This document shows, piece after piece, positions 1 through 7,516 of a stretch of 32,641 bases of DNA. The stretch comes from Gemmatimonadaceae bacterium (GTDB taxonomy: Bacteria; Gemmatimonadota; Gemmatimonadetes; Gemmatimonadales; Gemmatimonadaceae). Numbering within the stretch: position 1 is the first letter of the stretch; each line of letters opens with the position of its first letter. The stretch spans positions 1 through 32,641 of the forward strand of contig JAICOJ010000029.1 in assembly GCA_025930755.1 (NCBI GenBank), written 5' to 3'. Under the pieces are notes generated by a model. It made no database searches and was not told the DNA's origin. It saw only the letters and a program-made list of their open reading frames with translations. The position numbers and the translations under genes are program-made.

Positions 1-887
1 AGTCCGGCACGCAATCCCCGATTCGACACCGAATAATCCTCGAGGCTCAGCCGCTGCTCGAGCCTGGTGTTCGCCACCCAGTCGTTGTAGTTGCCATACC
101 CGGGGGACCCGGGCGCGACATTGGTGATGCGCTCGAGCTCGCGACGCGCCTCGCGTTCGGTCGGCCGCACGATCGCGTACGCGGCCATGCCGAAGTGCAG
201 CGGCGGGAGCCCGGCCTCGTCACGACGCCTCGCCAGCTCGGCGATCCTCGGGGCGATGCGCTCCGGCGGATCGCCGTGCATCACGTACGCGTCGCACGTG
301 CGCGCGATGAGCGCCTTGGCCGCGTCGGACTCCCCGCCGGCATAGACCGGAGGCCGCGGCCGCCTAACGGGCTTCGGCTCGGCGATCGTCTCCTCGATGT
401 GGAAGAACCGTCCGCGGTAGCTGAACGTCGGCTCCCGCCACACGCCATCGACGACCGCGAGCCACTCGGCGGTGCGCGCATAGCGGTCATCGTGCTCGTC
501 GAACGACACCCCGTAGCGACGGGCCTCGTCGCGCCACCACGACGAGACGACGTTGAGCGCCACTCGGCCGCCCGAGATCCGATCGATGTTCGCCGCCTGC
601 TTGGCGAGGATGGCCGGATGGTGAAAGGTCGGGCGCACCGCGATCATCAGCTCGAGACGATCCGTCACGGCGGCGAGCGCGGCCGCGGTCGACCAGGCAT
701 CGAGCGAGGGCGCGGTGATCCCCTTGATGTCGTTGAGAAACAGCTCGGCGATGAGCGTCAGGTCGTAGCCGATCTGCTCGCTGCGCTGCGCGAGGCGACG
801 TACGTAGTCCCACGTCGGCGCCATCCCTTCGTCCGGGACGTTGCGCAGCCACCCGCCGAAGACGGGGAGCCAGTAGCCGTAGCGCAT
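1..887 (-). CDS. LLM-class flavin-dependent monooxygenase (SsuD/SfnG-like), 3' end cut by window edge
   Basis: The reading frame is open from the ATG at 887 to the window edge (295 codons), so the C-terminus is missing. The start reads MRYGYWLPVFGGWLRN. A central stretch, RISGGRVALNVVSSWWRDEA, followed by a segment around YGVSFDEHDDRYARTAEWL and then TFSYRGRFFHIEE, is typical of the alkanesulfonate / dimethylsulfone monooxygenase branch of the bacterial luciferase-like TIM-barrel family. Family members use FMNH2 and O2 to cleave C-S bonds in organosulfur compounds, supplied by a separate flavin reductase; none is visible here. The ATG overlaps the stop codon of the upstream ATP-grasp gene by one base (TGATG), so the two are probably translationally coupled. 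With the SAM-II-type riboswitch upstream, a role in sulfur scavenging is inferred. The exact substrate cannot be read from the sequence. Confidence 0.88.
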   Translation of the reverse strand, partial: MRYGYWLPVFGGWLRNVPDEGMAPTWDYVRRLAQRSEQIGYDLTLIAELFLNDIKGITAPSLDAWSTAAALAAVTDRLELMIAVRPTFHHPAILAKQAANIDRISGGRVALNVVSSWWRDEARRYGVSFDEHDDRYARTAEWLAVVDGVWREPTFSYRGRFFHIEETIAEPKPVRRPRPPVYAGGESDAAKALIARTCDAYVMHGDPPERIAPRIAELARRRDEAGLPPLHFGMAAYAIVRPTEREARRELERITNVAPGSPGYGNYNDWVANTRLEQRLSLEDYSVSNRGLRAG

Positions 888-1873
888 CACGCGACCTTCG
901 CGTGCGCGAGACCGGCCCGCTGCTCCAGATAGTCGACGAACGCCAGCCAGGGATCGAAGCCGACGACGTTGGGTGCATCGGCGACGAAGTTCGAGAGCGC
1001 GTTGATGTCGTAGAAGTAATGGCGCCCGTCGCGATCATCCACGAGGAACTCGATCCCGCCGACGTCGAGGCGCGCCGCGCGCGCGATGTGCTCCACCTGC
1101 GCAACGATCTCCGCCGGCGGCCTCGCCGCCTCGACGCGAAGCCCCGTGCGAGGCGCGTCGACGGCGCACGCGCCACGCACGAGCTCGACCCCCTCGGTCG
1201 TCTGGCACGCGTCCGCCGGACAGAGATCGAAGGACCCCGAGGCCGGATAGACGTTGATCGCATACAGGTACGATCCGCCCAGCGTCTCGACGCGCGTGAT
1301 GTGGCCGTCGCGCAGCGGCGCGCACTCCTGCACCAGCGCCGTTCCGTCGACACCGAGCTCGACGCGTCCCTGCTTCACCGCCTCGGTGAGCGCCGCGGTC
1401 GTCTCGTAGCGCACGATCCCGGCACCACTCCCGCCGACGTTCGCCTTGATGAGCAGTGGGGCGCGCAGCGTCGCGGCGACTGCCGGGGCCTGCGCCGGGT
1501 TGTTGATGACACGCGCGCGCGGGTACGGCAGGCCGAGCTCTTCGAGCAGATCGAGCTGCCGCGCCTTCGACAGCTCGAGACTGTAGACGTCCGCGCCGTT
1601 CACGACCGGGACGCCGAGGAGCTCGAGATGGCGCAGCCAGTGCAGCGTGTAGAAGAGGCTGTGCGCGTGTCCTCGGAGATACGCCGAGGGGCTCGCTCGA
1701 TTCACCACCAGCGAGTACGGAACGCCGCGCTCGGCGGGATCGAAGGCGTGGGACGCGGCATCGATCCGCTCGTAGGGCAGCCCCCGCCGGTCGAGCTCGG
1801 CAAAGAGCGGAGCGAACCAGTGCGGGTGCTCGTGAAAGATGCCGATCGGATGATGTGGAGCGTGCGCGGCCAT
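887..1873 (-). CDS. ATP-grasp domain protein (RimK-like carboxylate-amine ligase fold)
   Basis: A 328-residue protein. The N-terminal third (about 1-105) looks like the pre-ATP-grasp domain. A glycine-rich ATP loop, LLIKANVGGSGAGIVR, lies near residue 145, and the C-terminal metal-binding segment is YFYDINALSNF near 295. These features fit the ATP-grasp superfamily of RimK or glutathione-synthetase type, which joins a carboxylate to an amine or thiol through an acyl phosphate. The substrate is unknown. The start ATG has a GAGGAG ribosome site about 8 bases upstream. It is the first gene after the riboswitch and terminator-like hairpin, and it overlaps the LLM monooxygenase by one base, so the two should be made together. 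A ligase in a likely SAM-controlled operon suggests sulfur-amino-acid or thiol chemistry, but that is inference. Confidence 0.85.
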   Translation of the reverse strand: MAAHAPHHPIGIFHEHPHWFAPLFAELDRRGLPYERIDAASHAFDPAERGVPYSLVVNRASPSAYLRGHAHSLFYTLHWLRHLELLGVPVVNGADVYSLELSKARQLDLLEELGLPYPRARVINNPAQAPAVAATLRAPLLIKANVGGSGAGIVRYETTAALTEAVKQGRVELGVDGTALVQECAPLRDGHITRVETLGGSYLYAINVYPASGSFDLCPADACQTTEGVELVRGACAVDAPRTGLRVEAARPPAEIVAQVEHIARAARLDVGGIEFLVDDRDGRHYFYDINALSNFVADAPNVVGFDPWLAFVDYLEQRAGLAHAKVA

Positions 1874-1925
1874 GGGTGCTTCTCCTCGACGAGTGGCCGC
1901 CGGCGGCCGACGATGGAGTCGACCG

Positions 1926-1962
1926 AAAAACGAAAGCGCCCGAGCGGAAGTTCCGCCCGGGC
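1926..1962 (-). terminator. Intrinsic terminator-like hairpin between riboswitch and ATP-grasp gene
   Basis: On the minus-strand RNA, GCCCGGGCGG (1962-1953) pairs with CCGCUCGGGC (1947-1938) to give a 10-bp stem with one G-U pair and a short AACUU loop. An interrupted U-rich run (CUUUCGUUUUU) follows, ending at 1926. The hairpin begins about 5 bases after the riboswitch core and about 50 bases before the ATP-grasp start. That placement suggests SAM-dependent attenuation of the operon, though the riboswitch could equally act on its own. Confidence 0.7.
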
Positions 1963-1966
1963 TGTT

Positions 1967-2021
1967 CGCTTTTTAGCACCTTGTTTTACGTGGCGGCAAT
2001 AGGCGGCAAATGACCACGGGA
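1967..2021 (-). promoter_or_regulatory. SAM-II-type (SAM-alpha) riboswitch
   Basis: Read on the minus strand, the element has a P1 5' strand CGUGGU (2018-2013), then CAUUUG, a loop containing UAUUGCC, a closing strand GCCACG, a linker UAAAACAAGGU and the 3' core GCUAAAAAGCG (1977-1967). This follows the SAM-II layout closely: a stem, an AUUU segment, UAUUGC in the loop, the returning stem, an A-rich linker and a GCUAAAAAG tail that forms the pseudoknot. One departure is C2012 where the sequence I remember has G (UGAUUU). The element sits about 12-14 bases after the expected start of transcription. SAM-II is best known upstream of methionine and SAM genes in Alphaproteobacteria; the related SAM-V class shares the core and cannot be excluded by eye. 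Confidence 0.85.
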
Positions 2022-2038
2022 GTTCAGTTGTCTCCGTT

Positions 2039-2068
2039 ACTATAGCCCGGCCCTGGCCTCCGGGTCAA
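2039..2068 (-). promoter_or_regulatory. Sigma70-like promoter of the riboswitch operon
   Basis: On the minus strand, TTGACC (2068-2063) and TATAGT (2044-2039) are separated by 18 bases. Each matches the -35 or -10 consensus at five of six positions. Transcription would start near 2032, just ahead of the riboswitch. The position relative to the riboswitch strengthens both calls. Confidence 0.7.
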
Positions 2069-2097
2069 GCGGCGTTTCAACGGCAGAGATGACAGGG

Positions 2098-2124
2098 TTC
2101 AGAATACAGAATACGGATTCAGAG
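2098..2124. repeat. Short heptad-type tandem repeat between operon promoter and kinase gene
   Basis: Two perfect copies of the 7-mer CAGAATA are followed by degenerate copies (CGGATTC, AGAG). I see no inverted partner arm, so this may be a remnant of the foldback repeats found in other spacers of the window. It lies between the upstream promoter region of the riboswitch operon and the end of the histidine kinase gene. The rest of the spacer up to 2183 shows nothing recognisable. Confidence 0.45.
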
Positions 2125-2183
2125 CTTGGCGGGACGCATCGGCTCGCTCCTCACCGTCCTGCCTGGCCGCTGGGGCCCGACGA

Positions 2184-3998
2184 TCACCCCGCGCGCGGGA
2201 GCCGCACGATGAACGTCGCCCCTTCCCCGAACGTGCTTTCCACCAGCACGTCGCCGCCGCTCGCGCGCGCGAGCGTCCGGCTGATCGCGAGGCCGAGGCC
2301 CACGCCATCCCTGCCCGTCGGGCGCTCGTCGAGCTGGCGAAACGGCTCGAAGACTCTGCTTTGCATCTCGGGCGGAATTCCGGGACCCGAGTCCTTCACG
2401 CGCAGGTTCACGACGTCCGGTCCCGGGATCTCGGCCGACAAGGTCACGCATCCTCCCGATGGCGTGAACTTTACCGCGTTCGCCAGGATGTTGATGAGGA
2501 TCTGCTGAATGCGATCGGGGTCGCCCTGCACCGCCGCGTGGTCCTCGGCTGACACCGTCACCGAGATCCCCTTCATGGTCGCCTGAGGCATCACCGCGTC
2601 CACGGCGTTTCGAAGCGCCTCGACCGCCACAATGCGCCTGATCTCCCGTGGTCGAGACGCCGACGTCAGGGCGGAGAAGCGAAGCAGGTCATCCACCAGA
2701 TGCAGAAGGTGACGCTGATTCCCCGCGATTCGCGCCAGATCGTGCTGCTGCGAGTCGGAGAGGTCGCCGCGAATTCCCATCTGGAGGAGCTGCACGTAGC
2801 CGCCGATCGCGTTGAGGGGCGTGCGAAGGTCGTGACTCACCGAGGCGAGCAGCTCCGCCTTTTCGCGATCGGCGGATTCGGCCGCCTGCCGTGCCAGCTG
2901 CTCCGCCTCGAGCAGGCGCGCGCGCTCGAGCGCCTGCGCGCACTGCTGCGCGACGATCGCGGTGAGATTCCGGTCCTCGGGAGTGAAGCGCCGCGGTCGG
3001 GCGAAGGCGACGCCCATGGAGCCGATGGTGCGCGACTCGATCACCAGCGGGACCACGATCAGTGAATGCTGGCCGGACGCCTCGAGCATGCCGGCGAGCG
3101 CGGGATAGCGCGCCGTCCACTCGTCAGGCGACTCGATCGTGATCGGCGCGCCCGTGCGCACGACTTCGGCGAGCGGGGCATCGGCGTCGACGGGAAACCG
3201 GGCCCACTCGTCGCGGTACTCGCCCGGCATCGCGCGCGCGTCGAGGATCTCGAGCGACCGGCCATCGCCGGCGAGACGCGCAATCACGGTACCCGCCGCG
3301 CCGAACATGGCCGTCGTGTGCTCGATGACCGACTTGGCCACGTCGAACGGCGTCGCCGATACCGAGAGCGCCGACGTCAGCTCCTGGAGTCGGTCGGCTC
3401 GCTGGCGCAGCTGACGCAGGCTGCGAATGAGCCGGCGGCGATCGAGCGCGAACGCGAGCGGACCCGCGATCGACCGGAGGCGCTCGACCTCCTCGCGAAG
3501 AAACCGGGTCCGGCTGCGCGTCCCGACCGAGAACGTCCCCACCAGCCGATCGCCCACCAGAAGCGGCTCGCAGATGTAGGCGGTGATGCCGAGCGATCGA
3601 ATGAGCGCAACCATCGGATCGGAGGCGGACTGCACGTCCTCCCGCACGATCTCGGCACGCTGCATCGCGACGTTGCCGCACACCGCCTGGCCGAACTCCA
3701 GCCACTCGAGCGATTCCTCTTGCTCGGGGGAGACGCCGGCCACGAAGTTGAGCCGAAGCCGGGTCGCGTCGTCGACGACCAGGTAATTGAAGCAGCAGTC
3801 GAGACGGAGCTCGACACGCAGGAGGTCGTAGACGGCGGTGATGATCTCACGCGGATCGTCCCGCGTGAGCATCGCCGTCATGGCGTCGGAGAGCGTCGTT
3901 AGGCGCCGGACCTTCTCCACGAGCGCCGCGTAGCCGCTCGTCCCTTCCACCGCCGCCCGGGCTTCGGTTGCCAGCTGCGGGTCAGACACCTGCCGCAT
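2184..3998 (-). CDS. Soluble sensor histidine kinase, GAF-GAF-HisKA-HATPase
   Basis: A 604-residue protein with no signal peptide or membrane segment. Two GAF-like sensor domains are visible (about 30-190 and 205-365); the first contains a Cys-Cys pair at 68-69. A HisKA dimerisation domain has the phospho-acceptor His389 in SVSHDLRTPLN. The HATPase_c domain shows the N box (ILINILANAVKF, about 500-511), G1 box DSGPGI (536-541), F box VFEPFRQLD and G2 box GVGLGLAIS (565-573). It should autophosphorylate in response to a cytoplasmic signal and pass the phosphate to a response regulator. No regulator gene is nearby, so it is an orphan kinase. The start at 3998 lacks a clear ribosome site, so the true start could be slightly downstream. 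Signal and target are unknown. Confidence 0.93.
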   Translation of the reverse strand: MRQVSDPQLATEARAAVEGTSGYAALVEKVRRLTTLSDAMTAMLTRDDPREIITAVYDLLRVELRLDCCFNYLVVDDATRLRLNFVAGVSPEQEESLEWLEFGQAVCGNVAMQRAEIVREDVQSASDPMVALIRSLGITAYICEPLLVGDRLVGTFSVGTRSRTRFLREEVERLRSIAGPLAFALDRRRLIRSLRQLRQRADRLQELTSALSVSATPFDVAKSVIEHTTAMFGAAGTVIARLAGDGRSLEILDARAMPGEYRDEWARFPVDADAPLAEVVRTGAPITIESPDEWTARYPALAGMLEASGQHSLIVVPLVIESRTIGSMGVAFARPRRFTPEDRNLTAIVAQQCAQALERARLLEAEQLARQAAESADREKAELLASVSHDLRTPLNAIGGYVQLLQMGIRGDLSDSQQHDLARIAGNQRHLLHLVDDLLRFSALTSASRPREIRRIVAVEALRNAVDAVMPQATMKGISVTVSAEDHAAVQGDPDRIQQILINILANAVKFTPSGGCVTLSAEIPGPDVVNLRVKDSGPGIPPEMQSRVFEPFRQLDERPTGRDGVGLGLAISRTLARASGGDVLVESTFGEGATFIVRLPRAG

Positions 3999-4104
3999 CC
4001 ATCCGCATTCAGCTTCTCACCAGATCGTGTGGGGGCGTCGTCGCCACCGCAAATGCCGCTTGAACTTGGCGAGAGGCACGCGCGGTCGCAATCGGGTGGA
4101 TGCC

Positions 4105-4422
4105 CTACGTCACGGCCCCCGTCGCCAGGATCACGTCGTAATGCGTCACGAACGGCTCGCGCTCCAGGAGGTAGTCGTCGTCCTCGTCGTAGTAGCGCGC
4201 CCGGGCGTACTCCTCTCCGGCGAAGCGCTGGATGGCTTCGACGGAGTCCCAGAGCGAGGTCAGCACGAAGTGCGTGACGCCATCCATGGTACGCCGGAGG
4301 ACAATCAGGCCGCGGTTGCCCGGAGTCGCGGCGATGTCCGCCAGTCCCGTGCGATGGAGAAACGCTTCGTAGGCGTCCGCCTTCGAGGCGGGAACCCGCC
4401 CGTGCCAGGTGCGCGCGATCAT
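4105..4422 (-). CDS. ABM-superfamily (antibiotic biosynthesis monooxygenase-like) small protein
   Basis: A 105-residue protein starting MIARTWHGRVPASKADAYEA. The pattern VLTSLWDSVEAIQRFAGEEY followed by a C-terminal FVTHYDV strand is characteristic of the dimeric alpha/beta-barrel ABM superfamily, whose members include small cofactor-free monooxygenases and heme-degrading enzymes. No residues pin down a substrate. The ATG lies inside the end of the arginase-fold gene (ATGA overlap, 4 bases), so translation is coupled to it. It is the last gene of a two-gene leftward unit. The frame could be read upstream into the neighbouring gene, but the ABM homology begins exactly at this ATG. Confidence 0.85.
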   Translation of the reverse strand: MIARTWHGRVPASKADAYEAFLHRTGLADIAATPGNRGLIVLRRTMDGVTHFVLTSLWDSVEAIQRFAGEEYARARYYDEDDDYLLEREPFVTHYDVILATGAVT

Positions 4423-5384
4423 CCGTGGCTCCGCGCGAGGACTTCCCAGAACCCCGGGGGCCGTGCGGTCGAGGGCGGGCTCTCGCCCAGAACCCGCTCG
4501 AGAAGGCCAGCCAGCCTCGCGGCGCTGGACCGATCGGGATCCAGCGCCGGATCGTAAATCGTCAGCTCGAGACCAAGCGCTGCCGGATGTCGCGCGAGCG
4601 GCGCGAGGAGGTCGCCGAGCTCGGCGAGCGTGAGCCCGCCAGGCTCCGGTGAGTCGACTGCCGGTAACACCGTCGGATCGAGCACATCGGCGTCGACGTG
4701 AATCCAGAATCCGTCGACCTTCGGCGCCAGACGGTCGATCGTCGCGCTCGCCGCCGCTCCGGCCCCGCCGGCGCGAACCGCGGCGTGGGCGAGATCCAGC
4801 ACCGGGGACGCGCGGAGCACGTCGCCGCCATACCACGGCTCGTCCCAGTCGTCGCGCCGCCCGATGACGACGACGTCCTCCCCTCGCACCAGTGGAGCCT
4901 CTCCATCGAGACGCGCGAGAACCGTGTCGCCCCGACCCACGGCGAGCGCGAGACACATGCTGGCGGCCGACCCGGTGCGCGAGGACTCGGGCGTCGCGAA
5001 ATCGGCGTGCGCGTCGACGTACACGAGGCCCACCCGGGAGCAGCCGCCACGCCGGACGCCGAGCAAGCCACCCAGCACGACGCTGCAGTCACCGCCGAGG
5101 AGGAGCGTGAACGCGTGGGCGGCGGTGGCGTCGGCGACGCGACCCGCGATCTCTCGCGAGTACGCCGCGACCCCGTCCTCATTGCGCGGGCGATGCGGCG
5201 GCCGAACGAAGTCGCGGTACGGTGGCGGAACGACGTCGCCGAGGTCGCGCGCCCCGATGCGGTTGACGAGCCCCTGCTGACGGAGCGTGTTCGGCGCGAG
5301 GTCGAGCCGGCGAGCCGTCCCGTCATCGTACGGGCGGATGCCGATGCTCGACGGGGCACCAACGATGGCGATGGGACGATCCAT
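4419..5384 (-). CDS. Arginase/ureohydrolase-fold protein with altered metal-site residues
   Basis: A 321-residue protein of arginase-family length. Metal-ligand motifs appear in order: GGDCS (97-101), DAHAD (124-128), DADVLDP (231-237) and ELTIYDPALD with Glu273. Classical arginases and agmatinases have GGDHS, so the first ligand is Cys100 rather than His. The segment that normally carries the active-site His after DAHAD reads GSAASM here. The fold is clear, but arginine, agmatine or formimidoylglutamate hydrolysis should not be assumed. A GGAG ribosome site lies about 6 bases before the ATG. It is the first gene of a pair with the ABM protein and is divergent from the CGNR zinc-finger regulator across a 120-bp spacer with operator-like repeats. 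Confidence 0.85.
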   Translation of the reverse strand: MDRPIAIVGAPSSIGIRPYDDGTARRLDLAPNTLRQQGLVNRIGARDLGDVVPPPYRDFVRPPHRPRNEDGVAAYSREIAGRVADATAAHAFTLLLGGDCSVVLGGLLGVRRGGCSRVGLVYVDAHADFATPESSRTGSAASMCLALAVGRGDTVLARLDGEAPLVRGEDVVVIGRRDDWDEPWYGGDVLRASPVLDLAHAAVRAGGAGAAASATIDRLAPKVDGFWIHVDADVLDPTVLPAVDSPEPGGLTLAELGDLLAPLARHPAALGLELTIYDPALDPDRSSAARLAGLLERVLGESPPSTARPPGFWEVLARSHG

Positions 5385-5405
5385 GGTGAGCTCCGTGGAA
5401 GGCGC

Positions 5406-5476
5406 GTATTACCAGTCAATGCCGTATTGATGGTGATAATTTCTGTCTTACCTGTCAAGAGCATAATGCTGGTAAT
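5406..5476. promoter_or_regulatory. Divergent control region with operator-like repeats
   Basis: This AT-richer spacer separates the arginase-fold gene (left) from the CGNR regulator gene (right). Two direct copies of a 14-mer occur: GTATTACCAGTCAA (5406-5419) and GTCTTACCTGTCAA (5445-5458), 12 of 14 identical and 39 bases apart. The core ATTACCAG (5408-5415) returns inverted as CTGGTAAT (5469-5476). A perfect 11-bp palindrome, AGCATAATGCT, lies at 5460-5470. On the minus strand each direct copy begins TTGAC, like a -35 box. Rightward, GATAAT (5435-5440) and CATAAT (5462-5467) resemble -10 boxes. No complete promoter can be fixed by eye. The neighbouring CGNR protein is an obvious candidate to bind here, but that is inference. 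Confidence 0.55.
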
Positions 5477-5504
5477 GCGCGCCGGCCGGCTGTAGATTGG
5501 CCTC

Positions 5505-6110
5505 ATGCCCGGGCACCGGTTCGAGCTCATCGGCGGGGATCCCGTCCTGGACTTCGTGAACACCGTCCACGACTGGACGGCGGCCAAGCCGCGCGACTAC
5601 GTGCCGACCTTCTCCGATGCGCTGCGCTTTGGGGAGGCCGTCGGCGTGCTCACGCCCGCCGAGGCCCGGAGGCTGAGCGCGCTCCCGCCGGGAACGGAGC
5701 TTCGACGGCTTCGCGAGCTGCGCACCCGGCTCGAGCGCGTCCTTCGCGCCGTCCAGGCCGGCCGGTCGCCCACGGCGGACGACCTCGAGCAGCTCGCCGA
5801 TGACGCGGCCGATGGGGCGCGCGCGGCGCGGTTGCGGGCCGAGAAGGGGCATCTGAAGCGCGTCATCGATGCCGACGCCGCGGGCGTTGCGGCCCTGCGC
5901 CTACGCCTCGTCGACGGGATGATCGCGCTGCTGACGTCCGAGCGCCTGTCGCGCGTCAGCCGGTGCCCCAGCTGCGGCTGGTTCTTCGTCGACGCTACGA
6001 AGAACCGGTCACGTCGATGGTGCAGCATGGCGATGTGCGGCAGCGCCGTGAAAGCGCGCAATTACTACTGGCGCACAAAAAAACGTCGCGAAAAAAAGAT
6101 CGCGCGCTAG
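5505..6110 (+). CDS. ABATE/CGNR zinc-finger putative transcription regulator
   Basis: A 201-residue protein. Residues 1-125 match the ABATE-type N-terminal domain (FELIGGDPVLDFVNTVHDW near the start). The C-terminus carries a CGNR-type zinc finger, CPSCGWFFVDATKNRSRRWC followed by SMAMCGSAVKARNYYWR. The metal Cys residues are kept, but the signature CGNR reads CGSA. A strongly basic tail (KKRREKKIAR) follows. The family is predicted to bind DNA and regulate stress or metabolic genes. It is divergent from the arginase-fold/ABM pair and may control it and itself through the repeats in the shared spacer. There is no strong ribosome site before the ATG. Confidence 0.88.
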   Translation: MPGHRFELIGGDPVLDFVNTVHDWTAAKPRDYVPTFSDALRFGEAVGVLTPAEARRLSALPPGTELRRLRELRTRLERVLRAVQAGRSPTADDLEQLADDAADGARAARLRAEKGHLKRVIDADAAGVAALRLRLVDGMIALLTSERLSRVSRCPSCGWFFVDATKNRSRRWCSMAMCGSAVKARNYYWRTKKRREKKIAR

Positions 6111-6157
6111 ATTAGCCGCGCCGCATGGCGTCCAGGCCACCCTCCTCCCTCCCTGCC

Positions 6158-7516
6158 ATGACCGACGCGATCACGAGTGCCAACCAGTGGCTGAACGGCA
6201 TCGTCTGGGGCCCGCCGATGCTCATCCTCCTGATGGGCACCGGTCTGCTGCTGACGATTCTCACGGGCGCCGTTCAGTTCCGCCATCTGGGAACCGCGCT
6301 GCGTGAGGTGCTCGGCAGGCTGGGATCGAAGGGCGGCGGCGAAGGGAGCGTCACGCCCTTCCAGGCCGTCTCGACCGCGCTCGCGTCCACCGTCGGTGTC
6401 GGCAACATCGCCGGCGTCGCGACGGCCATATTCCTCGGCGGCCCGGGGGCGCTCTTCTGGCTCTGGATCTCCGGCTTGCTGGGGATGGCCACGAAGTACG
6501 CCGAGATCGTCATCGCCCTGCACTACCGCGAGAAGGATGCATCGGGGACGATGCGCGGTGGCGCGATGTACACACTCAAGAAGATCGGCCTGCCGTGGCT
6601 CGGGGTCATCTTCGCCGCGCTCACCGCGGTGGCGGCGTTCGGCATCGGGAACATGGTGCAGGCGAATTCCGTCGCGGAAAGTCTGAGAGCGAGTCTCGGC
6701 ATCGAGCCGTGGATCGTCGGGATCATACTGGTCGTGGTCTCGGGCGCGGTGATTCTCGGCGGCATCACACGGATCGCGGCGTTCGCGCAGGTGCTCGTCC
6801 CGTTCATGTGCATCCTGTACCTGGTGGGCGGGCTCGTGATCATCATCATGCACGCCGGTGCGCTGCCGGAGGCATTCGGCCTGGTGTTCCGCGGCGCGTT
6901 CAGCGGCACGGCGGCCGCAGGCGGCTTCGCCGGTGCCACGATCATGATGGCGCTGCGCTTCGGCGTCGCGCGCGGGCTCTTCTCGAATGAAGCCGGCCTC
7001 GGCAGCGCACCGATGGTGCACGCGGCGGCGAACACCGATCATCCCGTTCGACAGGGGATGTACGGCATCTTCGAGGTGTTCGTCGACACGCTGCTCGTCT
7101 GCACGACGACGGGCCTGGTGATCCTCGTGACCGGAGTCTGGGATAGCGGGGCAACGGGCGCCGAGCTGAGCCTTCGCGCGTTCGAGACCGGCCTCCCCGG
7201 CACGTGGGGCGATCTGATCGTCACCACCGGCCTCGTGCTGTTCGCCTTCTCGACGATCATTGGCTGGAGCTACTACGGCGAGACGGGGATCGTGTACCTG
7301 TTAGGCGCGCGCGCCGCGCTTCCGTATCGCCTGCTGTGGCTCGTCTTCATCTATCTCGGCGCCACGGGCTCGCTTCACCTCGTGTGGGGGGTCGCCGACA
7401 CGCTGAACGGGCTGATGGCCATTCCGAACCTCATCTCCGTGCTCATCTCGATTCCCCTCCTGATGCGACTGCAACGCGAGTTCTTCGCCAACCGCTCGCC
7501 GGAGGGTCCGCGGTGA
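6158..7516 (+). CDS. AGCS-family sodium:alanine/glycine symporter
   Basis: An integral inner-membrane protein of 452 residues with about ten hydrophobic segments. The family signatures are clear: LNGIVWGPPMLILLMGTGL near the start, a GGPGALFWLWISGLLGMATKYAE motif split over residues 98-120, GLFSNEAGLGSAPMVHAAAN in the middle and FSTIIGWSYYGETG in the C-terminal third. AGCS carriers bring in alanine or glycine with Na+. I chose the ATG at 6158 because family members begin shortly before the LNGIVWG segment. An in-frame ATG at 6125 would add 11 Pro/Ser-rich residues; neither has a good ribosome site. It follows the CGNR regulator by less than 50 bases and could share its transcript. Confidence 0.95.
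   Translation: MTDAITSANQWLNGIVWGPPMLILLMGTGLLLTILTGAVQFRHLGTALREVLGRLGSKGGGEGSVTPFQAVSTALASTVGVGNIAGVATAIFLGGPGALFWLWISGLLGMATKYAEIVIALHYREKDASGTMRGGAMYTLKKIGLPWLGVIFAALTAVAAFGIGNMVQANSVAESLRASLGIEPWIVGIILVVVSGAVILGGITRIAAFAQVLVPFMCILYLVGGLVIIIMHAGALPEAFGLVFRGAFSGTAAAGGFAGATIMMALRFGVARGLFSNEAGLGSAPMVHAAANTDHPVRQGMYGIFEVFVDTLLVCTTTGLVILVTGVWDSGATGAELSLRAFETGLPGTWGDLIVTTGLVLFAFSTIIGWSYYGETGIVYLLGARAALPYRLLWLVFIYLGATGSLHLVWGVADTLNGLMAIPNLISVLISIPLLMRLQREFFANRSPEGPR

Noticed and set aside
195-2002. Long plus-strand open frames (195-932 and 902-2002) opposite the ATP-grasp and LLM genes
   Set aside because: They are shadows of the minus-strand genes in high-GC DNA: the products are rich in Arg, Glu and Asp with no domain, and the second would run through the riboswitch and hairpin.
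5430-5458. Complete sigma70 promoter for the arginase-fold gene starting at TTGACA (5458-5453)
   Set aside because: The -35 box is perfect, but no acceptable -10 box occurs at 16-18 bases, so only the repeats are reported.
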